The notes under the pieces were generated by a model. That model was given only the letters and a program-made list of their open reading frames with translations, ran no database searches and was not told the DNA's origin. DNA of 64,000 bases from Amphiura filiformis (Eukaryota > Echinodermata > Ophiuroidea > Amphilepidida > Amphiuridae), in assembly GCF_039555335.1 (NCBI RefSeq), contig NC_092628.1, positions 79,176,713 to 79,240,712 of the forward strand, given 5' to 3'. Position 1 is the first letter of the stretch. Each line of letters starts with the position of its first letter. Position numbers and translations under genes: made by a program. Below, piece after piece: positions 13,001 to 24,977 of this stretch.

Positions 13001-16000
13001 GACAAAATAATGCACTTGCGCTGATGTTGATGCGTCTAATGCACTCCCCTTCGGGGCTCGTGCATTAGACACATCAACATCAGTGCGCATGCATTATTTT
13101 GTCTAATTTCTCTCCCAACAAGTAATACTTGTTCATTAACCTATAAATATCATATGGAGTAAAATGGTAGTCACATCTCTAAGGTTTAGAGTTGCAAATT
13201 ATGGCAGGTCAAAGGAGCAATATTCAGTGTAAAATGCATAGTAAGCAGGTTAGGTTATTGTGTAGGTCTAATCTTGGCACAGGATGTTACTTTTTTAGTG
13301 TTTTTAGATTTACACTTCAAAATATCCTAAACTGGAAGTGATGAACGAATGATTGGTTGATTGATTGATTGATTGATATGTGTCATAAAATTCTAGTAAA
13401 AAGCACTAATTCCTGGGCACTAATTACCCATTTTATCAAGACAAAAATACAGGACATGAAAGAGGAGATTTTAAGGTATTTGCTTTTGGGAAAAAGAAGA
13501 CCTATTGATCTTTTGCAACCACCAATCGTGTATATTTTTCCTCCACTGTAAATTTTATATTTGCTGGCATCCGTCTCATTCACCCTTGTATTGCTCATAA
13601 TTATAGTGGTAATATATAGATGATGGTAGAAACCAAACTCCAAGATGCTTTTACTAATTGATAGTGTATCTCGTCTCAAGTTGAGAGCTGCACCATGTTG
13701 GATTTCGCAGTTAGCAGATTCAAATCGTACATGCTAACCCAATCCTGCAAGGCATACAACATGTGCGTAGAAGAACGATTTGTCCGTACAGTGGCAACGC
13801 AATCCCATAAATGCACAGATTTTAATCTGCCACTGTGAAATCCAACATGCCGTTACTCTCAAATTTAGACAAGACACCAGGTGCATACTTCAGGCAGTTT
13901 TTCATCTTCTTCAGCAATGAAATATTATGATATAAAAACAAAACTGATAAAATGAATAATTTTTTATTCTGTCATGAGACCATTGATGTTTTTTGTTGTT
14001 CTATATTTGTTGACAGGTTATTTGCCAATCAGAACAAACAGGCTGCCAGTCAGGGGTACTATGAACAAGCTATGAAGAAGGTTGAAAAAAATTATGGCAA
14101 TGATAGCATGGAACTCATCGCTATATACCAAGACATGGGGAAAATATCCTTTAGTTTTCAAAAGATTTATGTAAATTTTACTTGAACTATTAGACTGCTA
14201 TAGAGGTTATCCGTGTTCTATAAGTTGCATATCCTATCAGCGACTGCTATACCTTGTTTAGGACTTTCAAAAGAAGTACCTGCATGTGCAACCATGACTG
14301 CTTCAAAATAGCCCGCCAAAGTCTGAAAGTCATGCAGGTAACTCCGAGGTTGTGCATTGAATTGGTTTGAATGAGGAATACTATTGGAATCAGCGGCCTT
14401 TGTTAGAAGTCACGCATGAGTAAAGTGGATACCCTCTATTATATGTGTTTGTTTGTTTGTTTGTTTGCTTGTTTACTATATTCCTTAACTTGTAATTTAC
14501 TTGGAACAGAGTAAAGGTAAACATGCAGACCATGATAAAGCTACAGAGAGCTACTTGCAGGCATATTCTATTTCACTGTCAAAGTAAGTAGTTGATAAGT
14601 TGATATACAAAGACCTTTCACAGTGTCCTATTTGGCGCAGTTTATGGCTTAAATATGAAGTCTGATTGGCTAATTGAATCATGTCATCATCACATCAGCA
14701 CCTCATTCGCCAATCAATCACGTGATGCAGGCGTTCCTTTAACGTGATTGATTGGCAGCAGTGCAAAGGTCTTTGCAAAAGCCTGTAGCTGTGAAAACCA
14801 ATATTACCCGAGAAACATGCAGACTGGTTCTGGGATAGCATTAGTTTTTGGAGGCCATAGTAAAGGGGGCATATCTAATAGGGCTAGGAAGACCATACTT
14901 CCTAGGAGTGAATTGATATAAATAAAGCTAGCCTGTAGTATTCGTGAAGTGTTTTTTTTCATTGCAAGCAGAGAAAAAAAAACCTACTTCAAGGCAATCA
15001 TGTAAATATGTAAGACTCTAGTAGGCCTTTCTCATATAGAGTTATTTAAGCCAGGATAAGTCCTGTACTGTTTATGTATCCTTCAGGTAAAAAGTTGAAA
15101 TGAAAATCCATGTTCCCTGAATGATAACTTGACAAGTTACATGAAATATTTTTCTGAGTTGTATCATGGGATGTGGTGCAACGCCAAAGTATTGAATTAT
15201 TTTTGTATTACATGAATCAAGGATAACAAAGTATAAGAATATTACAAAGTTCTTGGTCTCCTATTGAGAATAGTTAATGGAACATTTCAATATATTTTTA
15301 ATATAAATTCATGTATAAGATGGTGATGCTTGAATCTTGTCATGTCGTTGTTTTCAGCTATGATGGACAGAGTGAAGAAGTAGCCGAAGCAGCACATAAG
15401 TTGGCATTGGCCTATTCAGAGGGTGTTACTGTTGAAGCAGAAAGTAAGTGTGTAACTGTGTATGTGGGGGTGCACTTGTGCCAGCATTCTTTTGGGGTAC
15501 TGTGTAACTTGCAGCAATAGCTTGTGGGGTACAACTTCTTTGGGGGGTATAAATCATGGATCCCATAAAGAAAAATAGCTTATAGGACCCATAAGGCCTG
15601 AGACATGCAAAAATGCAATTTTTAGAGGTACCTCATAAGGGGGGTAAGGTGGGTCTGTGTGAAAAAATGTTCCCCACAAACTATTGGTGGTATGTTTTTG
15701 GTACCCTACAAGAATGGTGTGATAAGAAATATACCCCATAAAGAACCACTGGCCTATTTTATACACACATAATGCTGGATCCCACAAGAATCCTGGTGTA
15801 AGTATGTGTGAATGTACACACATACGCTGGGGTGTGTATTCTTTGTGTGCTATAGTTGAAGCAAGCATATGTGTGTGGGGGAGGGGGGTGTATATTCATG
15901 CTCTGAAATGAATCGGTCACAGAATTTTGCTATGTTGTAAATGCAAGTGTAGTACATTGTTAAATGGGAAAGATATTTTGGGAGAAGAAACGTTTTTTAA

Positions 16001-18194
16001 AACTTTTCTTCAAAACTTAAAAGCCTTTTGCTGCTATCATATAAATTGTATTCATAGTTTTTATTCTTGTACAATTTTCATCTCACCTCATACTTGTGTA
16101 TCTTAAACATAAAACCATGTTACCAAATAACTTCAATGTTGGTGTGTTTTTCTTAATATTAAATTTTAGCTGCTGCAGAGAGATATTTAGATGAGAGTCT
16201 TGGTATAAGACAAGTTTTATATGGGCCACATCATCCTAAGACAATATCAAGTCAGGAATCACTGTGTAAACTCATGATTAGAACAGAGAGGCAGGAGGTA
16301 AGGAACACTTTGACATTTGGTAGACCCAAGGAGGTTAGATCCAAAGAGTACCCTATGTGTAATGCTATGGTAAATCCACCATTATGGCTTGTCACTCATG
16401 GAGAAAAAGTAGTGTATCTCTTGCGTTTATTGGCTAAAGCCAAAAATGGAATGATAATTGGTGTATAAGCTAGAGCATTGCAAAGGTATGTGCATGCAGT
16501 GCTATAGCGTGTGTTTTTAGTACCACTTGTTAAACATAGAACGCAAACAACCGCACACGTTATATCGAAGTTTTCCGGGCGCATGGTGAAATAATCCAGA
16601 GATACACTATTAGTGATATTATTAGTGACATGCAAATATGACAGAGTCGGTAGTTTGGTTAAACTTCATGGGGTAGATAGGCCTCATATCATCATAATTT
16701 CTCCATAATTACAAATACCAGATTTAATATATAACCTGTGGAGCACCCTAAGCATCTCACACTCACTGTTTCGTCTTTGATAATCAGTGCTGCATGGTGA
16801 TATCACAGGTCTCATTGGGTAATTCTACTTTATTGTAATGAGTTGAGTGATTGATGAGTGTGACATCCTTGGCTTTTCTTCACACTTAGTATTTAACAAG
16901 ACCATCAGTTCCTCTAGTGCTTAATTTTGGTATTTTTCTTCCCAACTTGTCTGAAATTAGTACTTACAAAATTGGCAAAACTTTTAACTTCATACAAAAA
17001 TCAAAGTTGGATCAAAGCACAATTAAGATTTTGTCCTAGCTCCATTCTATCCCTGCAAATGATAGACCAGTGTATATTTTGACTTTGCAGGATGCATTGT
17101 CCTTACTGAAGACAATCATTGCTGCCAAGAATGCTACATATGGAGATCTGAGTGAAGAAGTTGGTGAATCATACAAGCTCTATGGCTCTATATTACTAGC
17201 ACAAGGGGAGATGGAGAAGGCACTGAGATACTTCAAAAAGGTGAGTGCTTATAAACTATTTGGGTTTCAAAATTTTACTTAAAAGACAAAGGAGTAAGAT
17301 GTGATTGATTTGCTTTGATGATTGATAGATTGATTGACTGACTGATTAGTTGATTGATTACTTGATTAAATATTGATCAATTGATATTGATTAGTTTTGA
17401 CTATGCAGTAAATCTTCTCTCACAATTCTTCCCTATAGTGCCATACCATCCAGAGTAACCTATTTGGAGCAGGACATAGGAAGTCAAAGGCAACACAACA
17501 AACTATTGACATGTTATTACAGTAAGTTATAATTTATTTTGTTGGATCAGAGATGCAATATTCATTCCCTATGAAAGCCAAAATAGTGACATTGGGCTAT
17601 TCCCGTTGAAATCCATATACCTCCTATGATAGACATGACCTTAATCGTCCACACAGGGAGTGTGAATTTCAAATGGGGTTACCAGAATGGGTGATTCTAT
17701 TGGAAATTGTGGGAGATTAAGGTCATGACTTCCATAGAGGGTGTATGGATTTCAACTGGAACAGTCCATTGTTTAACAACCTGTGCTAGGAACTTTGTGA
17801 TTTGGGCTTTTATTTTGTGGGGTTTAGTATCCAGGCCACAAAAGGTTATTCTATGATTAAATATACACATGTCTCATGTTCAATCAAAATTGGGTAATTT
17901 TTACATGTGCTGAAAACAATATCAGAACTTTTTCCTGGCACTTGAGCATCAATCCTGAACAGAGAAGTGTTCCTCTTAGAATCCGGTTTGTGCCACAAAT
18001 TGAAAGCTTTATTAAGTTTTACATCATGTACATTAGACTGATCAGCTTATTCTTACTCTCCCATGTTTTAATCTGGTATCTTTGTTACCATTTTCATTCT
18101 GTTCTATAGATCACCCATTTTAGCAGCTAAGGAAGGGCAGACTAAAGCAGGGCAGCTGAAGAGAAGACCACGCTTCTCAGCCAATGTGAAATAA
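7087..18194 (+). CDS. TTC23: TTC23-like tetratricopeptide repeat protein, 12 coding exons, complete
   Basis: Spliced CDS: 7087-7253, 9397-9592, 11315-11438, 12218-12374, 12779-12904, 14017-14143, 14501-14583, 15358-15443, 16170-16297, 17091-17240, 17439-17521, 18110-18194. It totals 1512 bp, in frame throughout, predicting 503 aa. Residues 1-~100 are Ser/Asp-rich and probably disordered. From about residue 120 the protein is helical TPR-type sequence, with blocks such as KCTALARLVYGD, SHTNLAYAYLTL, LPVQAQYHADIAKN, KATESYLQAYSISLS and GPHHPKTISSQESLC. These match what I know of TTC23/TTC23L. In vertebrates TTC23 sits in the EvC zone of the primary cilium and promotes Hedgehog signalling (family knowledge). 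Human TTC23 is about 447 aa, so the N-terminus here is longer. The start is the first ATG of an open exon (MSTESDYSDSEQ) with a good GTGAGT donor. Introns 4 and 6 are U12-type AT-AC; the others are GT-AG. The paralogue TTC23L cannot be excluded. Confidence 0.88.
7433..7562. mobile_element. Foldback MITE, family P, copy 1 (TTC23 intron 1)
   Basis: Inverted ends (CAGATTTCCTTTTACGC versus GCATAAAGGGAATCCTG) surround a core with ACACGCTTGACATTGCGCAC. A clearer copy lies at 30091-30231. Confidence 0.7.
7936..8232 (+). repeat. Dispersed repeat, family Q, copy 1 (TTC23 intron 1)
   Basis: About 290 bp matched in reverse orientation at 29566-29905. Shared blocks include ACACATTTGCTAGTCAGC, ACTTCACTTGACCCAAAT and GAGACTAAGATCTAGAAACA. 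Confidence 0.7.
8990..9365. repeat. Probable dispersed repeat in TTC23 intron 1
   Basis: Part (9060-9220) resembles 36370-36600: both have AAAGGTCAAAATTTTCAATTG-type sequence, a CAGCTA..ACACTT block and an AAATATCAA..GCCATAAAAT-like segment. Divergence is high, so this is a weak call. Confidence 0.45.
9778..9967. mobile_element. Foldback MITE, family S, copy 1 (TTC23 intron 2)
   Basis: Ends ATTCCAGTTGAAATCCATAC and its near complement near 9935-9965. Internal GGGAGATTAAGGTCATG and CAAATGG blocks are shared with 17594-17768, in intron 11 of the same gene. Confidence 0.75.
10727..10944. repeat. Two-copy direct repeat, ~161 bp apart (TTC23 intron 2)
   Basis: GGTGTACTGAAAATGCCCAG followed by a TGTCAATTGAAT-type end recurs as GGTGTACTGAAAAAGCCTAG with a similar end. 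Confidence 0.55.
12375..12778 (+). other. TTC23: U12-type AT-AC intron (TTC23 intron 4)
   Basis: The 5' end reads ATATCCTTAT, matching the minor-spliceosome donor consensus. Near the 3' end lies an exact TTCCTTAAC branch-point motif at 12759-12767, followed 11 bases later by the terminal AC. Splicing here joins AA to A (phase 2), giving Lys-Lys-Tyr-Pro-Glu and keeping the TPR frame open. Reading through the donor meets a stop within a few codons, and no GT donor at this place fits the frame. Confidence 0.9.
12977..13128. mobile_element. Near-perfect 150-bp hairpin element (TTC23 intron 5)
   Basis: Arms of about 65-70 bp, including AAATTAGACAAAATAATGCA and its complement, close on a CCCCTTCGGGG tip. 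The termini are TATTACTTGTT and AACAAGTAATA. This is a MITE-like foldback, present once here. Confidence 0.75.
13653..13875. mobile_element. Foldback element, family U, copy 1 (TTC23 intron 5)
   Basis: Inverted blocks: GTTGAGAG, CATGTTGGATTTCGCAG on the left and CACTGTGAAATCCAACATG, ACTCTCAA on the right. A related copy lies at 22742-22920. Confidence 0.7.
14144..14500 (+). other. TTC23: U12-type AT-AC intron (TTC23 intron 6)
   Basis: The donor is ATATCCTTTA, a near-perfect U12 AT-AC 5' splice site. An exact TTCCTTAAC branch motif at 14481-14489 is followed by TTGTAATTTAC and the acceptor AC. The join is phase 0, between GGG AAA and TTG GAA CAG, and gives a continuous TPR segment (DMGK-LEQSKG). 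A (GTTT)n microsatellite at about 14447-14475 lies just upstream of the branch site. Confidence 0.92.
14620..14778. mobile_element. Foldback element, family V, copy 1 (TTC23 intron 7)
   Basis: The ends CAAAGACCTTTCACAGTG and GTGCAAAGGTCTTTGC are inverted. Internal TCTGATTGGCTAATTGAATC and ACATCATCACAT-type blocks are shared with 40586-40795. Confidence 0.7.
15470..15900. repeat. Degenerate G/T-rich repeat region (TTC23 intron 8)
   Basis: Loose repeats of GATCCCATAAAGAA, GGGGTATA and GTGTGTGG patterns. An open frame on the minus strand (15554-15868) is a by-product of these repeats. Confidence 0.4.
17295..17390. repeat. Degenerate GATT microsatellite (TTC23 intron 10)
   Basis: Multiple GATTGATT/GATTGACT units. 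A purer (GATT)n run lies at about 13350-13378 in intron 5. Confidence 0.75.
17594..17768. mobile_element. Foldback MITE, family S, copy 2 (TTC23 intron 11)
   Basis: TTGAAATCCATATACCTCC at one end and GGGTGTATGGATTTCAAC at the other, inverted. The interior matches 9778-9967. Confidence 0.75.
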
Positions 18195-18254
18195 ATCCAC
18201 CTAGCTTGTGTGTGCTGCAATACTCTAACTACAAAGTGAATTTCCCAGTTACAT

Positions 18255-18422
18255 CATTTTTCACCCTCATGTGGGGATATCATTGGGCACAGCTTCATAT
18301 CGCTAGTGTTCGCTCAAAGCGCTGGCTTACACACGCATGCGCTTAAAGACGCAGCATAGATGTGTGTGCGAAACAGCTTCCTCAGCGTGTTGGCATCACT
18401 GCCACATCAGGGTGGAAAATGG
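18255..18422. mobile_element. Foldback MITE downstream of TTC23
   Basis: CATTTTTCACCCTCATGTGG at the left and CCACATCAGGGTGGAAAATG at the right are inverted with two mismatches. The ~130 bp core has CGCTCAAAGCGC and ACGCATGCGC motifs. Confidence 0.7.
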
Positions 18423-19118
18423 TATAGCTTCATTTGTTCAGCCAGACAGGCCTCATAACATTACAGATTGATATCATCTTGCATAGTGATATTCAACCTA
18501 TAAACTTCAGAGTGGCAGATATTTATGCCTATGTGCAGTGCAAGTGACAATTTCATCATACTTTATACACAAACAAATTGAACTAATATGATGGATATTG
18601 CACATTCAGTGGATCTTCTCTTCTGTAGTAACAAAAGCATCACATTCTTGTGTTGATCAAATATGATTTTAGAGCCTTCTCTATGGAAGCCCAAAATTCA
18701 CATCTGTATATGGCTGCTCTGAGAAGATTTGTCATCAAACTATCATGGTATGCTAGAGTAAACCTGTCATGGTTGTTGGTGTACCACGGACAAATCATTG
18801 TGAATGATAAACATATTTATATATCTTGTAATCTTTTGTAATCTGATTGGCTAAAAGTGCAGGAATAGTTTTGACTATGCCCATTGCCTTGGGTGACGGG
18901 CATAGTTAAGCCCATTGGCAAGGACTATGCCCATTGCCAAGGACCGCTGTGCGATGAGCATGGTTGATCTGCGTGTAAAAATTCAAGCATCACAATTCCC
19001 AGTGCGGTCAGATGACAAGAATCTTTGTCAGGTATCTTTGTCTACAACCATTACAACTGGTACAACAAATAAAACATATATTGACTGCTTTATATTCGGG
19101 GCACGGTTAAAAGTATAG

Positions 19119-19185
19119 TCCCTTGATGATCTCAAAACCATGCTATGAAGCACCTCTGGTTGTAGCATGGTTTTGAGATCATTGT
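19119..19185. repeat. Hairpin
   Basis: GATCTCAAAACCATGCTA and TAGCATGGTTTTGAGATC are perfectly inverted around a ~22 bp loop. It lies after a short repeated GACTATGCCCATTGCC region (18873-18945). Confidence 0.65.
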
Positions 19186-19973
19186 GGGCCTATAATTTTA
19201 TCTTATATTTTTATATTATGGAAGTGTATTTTCTGGAGCAACATTTCAATTGACAGAATTGGTTTTTCGTAAAGTGAATGTGGTTCATGAACGTGTGGGC
19301 TCATTATACCGCAAGTGTATTTCCATAGAATTGCCTCTCAGACTATAGTACCATATACTTGTTGCTGTAAAAGTTTACTACATTTGATTATGTCAAATAA
19401 AATTGACATTATAATGATGTCAGGCGCTCACATACCACATCCACATAAATTATACAAAAAACTAGTCCTGTAAATTGTCTTGCATGTTACCCGATGAACT
19501 GGAATGTAAGCAGAACATATGTGAAGTGAAATGACATGTGATGGATTGATGACCCCATGATACTATGGTGATCATTTACTTTGTAACTTATATCATGTCA
19601 TTATTATGAACTGATGGAGGGAGTTGTGTGCAACTGTTATCATTGATATGCTATAATAAACATCTTGATAACACTGTGGTCTGTTTTGTAAAATTTGTGT
19701 GAGAACATCACCTTGCTATAGTATTATTGGTAGAATGTAGATTAATATAACATGTATCAAAATGATAAGAGCCTATCCTATCGGTTTCCAGTATCAATTG
19801 GCATGACTGTCCTCTCCACAAGCAGAGGCTATGCAGTGATGATCATCCTCATTTAAGTAACATTCTGCTTGTCCCCCAGTGAGATTTCTGATAGTACAAT
19901 AAAACATGCTAGGTTTGGATGGTTGTTGAATATACAGACCTGTATCTGACATAGAACTATTAGTCCATTTGGC

Positions 19974-20137
19974 TAGCTTCCTCAAAACAGTGATGTCAGT
20001 ACTTTGTCACAGTGCACATGTACAAATGCACTGCCTTTAATCATGAGTGCGAGTGTAAACATTTGGGTTATTTGAGCCACCCACAATTGAATACTTTGCT
20101 CCTGGAGCACGCACTGACATCACTCTTGAGGAAGCCA
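19974..20137. mobile_element. Foldback MITE, intergenic
   Basis: GGCTAGCTTCCTCAAAACAG with GTGATGTCAGT at the left. ACTGACATCAC with TCTTGAGGAAGCC at the right is its near complement. The whole is about 164 bp. Confidence 0.7.
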
Positions 20138-21372
20138 AGAGTGAGTGTCGATGGCTACTGAATGACCACAATCTATATTTCATGTCAAGAAAATTGAATC
20201 TAATGTTGCATTCAGAATTGTTTTTTTTTTTCAATAACCATTGGAATTTGATAGATACCAATATCATTTTGATACAGTTTGTACTATTTGTGTGCAATAT
20301 ATCTTCTTTGTCTGACAATGTGCCTTGCTTTTTTTCTACAATATTTATATTAAAGGGGCTGTATCCATTCAATGTGTTAGGATAGGAGTGTTTATTTTTC
20401 AAAGTTACAGAGGTAGGTATACTAGTACTTTGATGCGTAGAAGAGCCAGTTTGTAAGAGTATGTAGAGAGCATGTTGGCAGAGCTATTAGCTAAATAAAA
20501 AGTCATACTTTCTGTTCAAATATACTGGCAACTGTCTTGGTAATTTGCTTGACATTAACTAGAAAGTGTTGTACTTTGATAGAACCTGTATTAAGTTCAA
20601 TTTCAACTTATGTACCCTGTAAATTGGAAAAGAACACTAAATGGGGGGTGGGGGCTTCTCAACTTTGGTTTGGGTGGAATGTGTAGCTGGGACTCCTAAA
20701 AACTACCTGATTTTAAACCAAATTTGACGAAAAAAATAAACCCGAAATTAAACAACCCTTTCTTAAAGCCAATTTTCATGAAATTGAGGGCCATCAATTT
20801 AAAACCAAAATGATTGAAAATGCACTTTGAGTCGAAACTAAATAGCTGAAAATGCACCCTGAATATGCCGCACATCCCTGAACCCTCTTTTCCACTAAAG
20901 AACCCCCTCCAGGATTTCATCACATTATTTGTAGTCTTTATAACACCTTTTGTATTCATCTGTATGTATATTAATATATTTGCAAACTTTTGTAAATCTT
21001 GTACCAGTAATAGAATAAAATACATTCCATATCATTTCTGTGAATGTGAATTTATTATTTGTGTTTTGTGATCTCACATAATTTACATAGCCGAAAAACA
21101 GCGTGCCACAAAAAAACCTACCATTGGTTAGTTTTTTTCCTTCAAAAATACAAACCATCTCAAAAGTTAAGTCTTAGTAAAAGGAAACTTCGGAACCATG
21201 TTAACAACGCCTAGAAACTTCCTTTTTACCTTGTAAAAGTATCAACATGATCTGCCATTTTCTGTGATTCATTTCTCCAATGAAGGTACCAGGTGTATGA
21301 ACCTCCCTTTATGCGCTAACCAATCACAGGCCCTTCATGAGGAGATTAATTGATCATGACAGGATCATCGAA

Positions 21373-21585
21373 CGCTAACTAGAGAAAATTATTTAATTTG
21401 TGTACATCGTGGAACATATTCTTTGCGTGGCTGTGCGTAGTAAGCTGTTATACGCAGATAACCTCGCTAATATGGACACATAGAGTAGCGTTGTACGCTT
21501 GTATATTAGCATGATTAGTCGCGGAGTAACAAGCATAGTTGAATGTTCCATGATGTACACAAATTAAATAATTTTTCTATAGTTT
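21373..21585. mobile_element. MITE with ~40-bp TIRs, intergenic
   Basis: AAATTATTTAATTTGTGTAC followed by ATCGTGGAAC is mirrored by GTTCCATGAT and GTACACAAATTAAATAATTT. Nothing coding lies inside. Confidence 0.75.
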
Positions 21586-22741
21586 CCTTACATGTATGTC
21601 TGACTTTTATTGCAAGTAATGTTCAGCTTAGTGAATCTGGACTTGATGTCCTGAAGATCCCATTTTCTAATCCGAACTCTAATTCTAATCCTAAATTCAA
21701 CAATTGTTTTCTTACTTACAACCTTAATTTTTATCACCTAACCCTCATCCTTGGCTGGTGACCATTCTGGTATTTTTATCTATATCATTATGATTTTGGC
21801 AAATGGCAATATTTGTTTTAAAATGATCTAGAATTTAAAAACAGGGATCGGACAAGGCAGCCCTGCACCATTAACTAATCCTGTATGATGCCCTCTTATA
21901 AGATCACCTATTACTAAATCACACATTATGGCTTTAATCTATTCCCTATTTGCAGTATTTTAATGTTTAACTTTTAACGAATGTTTGATGATGTAAAATC
22001 AGTATTTTTCCACCAGACATTCGACAACATATAATTGATTTTCTGTCATCACACATTCATTAATAACGAATACCCCCATACTTGGTGAACAAATATTCTA
22101 CATTGAATATTCAGAGTCTGTATGGTCCTTAAAGCCCAAGGATTTTTTCCGAAGCAAACACAATAATAAGAGCATGTACCACATTGTTAACAGAAAAGTA
22201 GCAAAGACAAGTTTATTTGTAAAAATGTGGTTAACTATATATAATATAAGCATTCAAGTGTTAGTACATGAAATATATGCACCACAATTTACTTAAAATT
22301 ACAATACACTTTATGTTTCCATAAGTTGATGGGACATGATCATATTGATTGAAATAATGAATTTATACATGAACCCCAGGATACAAACATAACATTACAC
22401 CAGTAGTGGCTTACCTTTCTGGACCAGAGGACCATGTTGTGAAATTCAGACAGCATGCAGTGTTATTGCTGACTTTTGTTTTCTATATTTGTTATTTTTT
22501 GTAAGAAAATGCTTGGTGGGCAGCATTGGACATCGTTCCAAAAAGTTTGGCCATCCCTACACTGCACTATTCAATGCCTGGGACTATACTTTGTTGATCA
22601 CCAAATTGGCAGCACTCACAGATTGATATCAAAATGTTCCTTAAAGTGAGCTTGCATTGTGATATCGCAGCTATATAAATTGAAAACAATCATTGTCTTT
22701 TTAATGCATTCTATAGGCACAAATTGAAGCAAGTTGTCTTA

Positions 22742-22920
22742 ACTAGAGTGTCTGATCTTAAGTTGAGAGTAGCGCCATGTTGGATGTTGCAGTGGCAGAT
22801 TTGAATTGCACACGCAAACATATTCCTGAGGGGCATATACACAACCAAAACTGATTCTTATCTGCCACTGCAAAATCCAACGTGGCTTTAATCTCAATAT
22901 GAGATCTTATTGAGATGAGA
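22742..22920. mobile_element. Foldback element, family U, copy 2
   Basis: GTTGAGAG, CCATGTTGGATGTTGCAGTG on the left and CACTGCAAAATCCAACGTGG on the right. Related to 13653-13875. Confidence 0.7.
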
Positions 22921-24077
22921 TGCACTATATGTCAATTGTTGCGCAAAGAGGTTTTCTTTTTAAGATGTAGTAACAATAGCCCAATCACTCCTGCCTATTT
23001 GGTGATGTTCAAACTACATGTATAGTGTCTCAGCTACAAATTGAGATTGGCTATTCAATACAATTGCCTGAATTAATTTACTTGGTGTCATCACAAACAA
23101 TCTTTGAGAGTTCATGTTTTAAAATGTGTACAAATATTTGAAATTCTAGGAAATGATGTCAATGTATTCCTTCTTCATATGATACTGGAGTCAACTTGGC
23201 AATGTCAATTGCAAAAAGAACAGGAATTTGTACCAATTGTTAACAATTAAATTATCAATTTATAAGGCAACTTTTATTTGATCAACTGAAAGAGGCATCT
23301 TTAAAGAATCCTTCCAATATAATTGTTGACTCTTGATATCTTGAAACAAACCGAAAAGATTTTACATTTGCAAATTCAGCAAATGAAAACTACAGGAATG
23401 TACCAGAATTGAAAATTTAAATAAGCTATTGCCATAATTCAGACCAAAGTGCATTGTGGGTAATGTCAGATGGATAAACAGTGCAGAACTAGCACTTCAA
23501 AAAAAAAGTTTTGAACTTGTGTTTGCACATTGCACAGCACTTACTAAACAAAGTATTGGTTGAGCCAAGTTAGAATACCAATGTTGTAACTGAAAAGTGA
23601 AATCATGGGAATGCCCAACAAGTCTCAGTTCATTCAGTTGGTCATGTCCACCTGTTATAATATACGGTTTCTGAATTATCAAATTGGCGTATTGAATGTT
23701 GCAACAAATTGTCTTGAATAATAATAAACATTTTCTAATCTTGTATGCACATATTGATATGAAACCACTGTCATCTTCAAGAAGTGAATTTTAGCAATTA
23801 TCTCACATCATTCAATACATTTTCAATCCTAGACTAATCTGTGACCCAATCATGCAAAATGAGTCACTTGTCATCATGAAAAATCACTTTCATTTAACAT
23901 TCTTCCCAATGATATATATGAAAATATGCTGGTAATTCCATCTCCTTTGTAACTCGGATCTAAGTTTAGTAACAGAGGACTCATCCTGCTTGATTGTGTC
24001 ATGTACATTTATCATTCCAAGAATTAGAGTACTTCAGCGTTTTTTTGCTTCCCCTAGGCTGTGTCACATTACATCGA

Positions 24078-24161
24078 TCATCACATACAGAGTTATAAGT
24101 TTAATACCATTTGAACATAATTTTGTCACATACAGAGCTATAACTTTAATACCATGTTACA
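24078..24161. repeat. Two-copy ~44-bp tandem repeat
   Basis: TCACATACAGAGTTATAAGT then TTTAATACCAT recurs at once with minor changes. Confidence 0.65.
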
Positions 24162-24550
24162 CAATGTTACTCAAAAGATTGGCATGTAGAATTCACCAAA
24201 TTTAAAATGTGCAAGTCAATCAAGTGTCTTCTTCATGAAAATACCATGAAAATTAATTGAGCAAAAAGCAAGTTTGAGGCTAAATCTAAAACCAGTATTG
24301 TATAGCTCTGTTTGTGAAACACTTGTTCATATAGATCACTATGCGATGTGACCGCCGTCAAGTGCATTAACCCTTAACATGCCTATTGACTCTTGCATAC
24401 ATGTGCACAATATGGCATGATGGTAGGCATGCATGCTTCTGAGGTTCGAAGTGTTGAATGACAAGAGCAAACACAAAGTGAGTTACAGAAGCACAATATA
24501 CATATTTCCAGTGCTTCAGATTCAACGAATACTAGTACCTTGAATCAAGA

Positions 24551-24977
24551 TCATATGTGACACGATCTGCTCCATGGGGGACAAAAGAGGCATTTTTGAA
24601 AATTGAGTTACTATAATTATTACCTTGTAGTAACATTAGGCTATCATATACTGAAAACACCAAAGCATACTTGGTTCTAAAGTTAGGACTCATATTGAAA
24701 TACCCTACCATGTTTTCACACAGAAAGAAGGCAGGATTCCCCTCACTAAGCGCGTGCCTCAGGATGGATTATATGCATCAGTGATACACCTTGCCCAGGA
24801 TTTTAACAAACGAAGGCTAGCACAGGAAAGCTGCAGGATGGCGCACACCTTCCTGTGTAAGGGAATTTCAATATGAGCCCTTATGAGGTTTTGTGATGTG
24901 TATTTTCTTATGTATTTTATTGTTTTTTACTCCATATTTTTGCCTTTATCTCATGGACCAGATCATGTCACATATGA
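24551..24977. mobile_element. MITE, family A, copy 1, carrying a nested family B element
   Basis: The terminal inverted repeats are CATATGTGACACGATCTG and its near complement CAGATCATGTCACATATG. The body matches 47570-47812 except for the 195-bp insertion at 24686-24880. Confidence 0.8.
24686..24880. mobile_element. MITE, family B, copy 1, nested in family A
   Basis: The ends GGACTCATATTGAAAT and ATTTCAATATGAGCCC are inverted. TTA flanks both sides, a possible 3-bp target duplication. A solo copy lies at 38158-38373. Confidence 0.8.

Larger units (their letters stand above)
18195..19660 (+). other. TTC23: Probable TTC23 3' UTR / downstream region
   Basis: After the TAA at 18192-18194 there is no coding signal. 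An AATAAA hexamer at 19655-19660 is one possible poly(A) signal. Others occur nearer and farther, so the transcript end is not determined. The stretch includes a foldback element (18255-18422) and a hairpin near 19120-19185. Confidence 0.35.

Noticed and set aside
15554-15868. 104-codon minus-strand frame
   Set aside because: Falls in a G/T-rich degenerate repeat inside a TTC23 intron.
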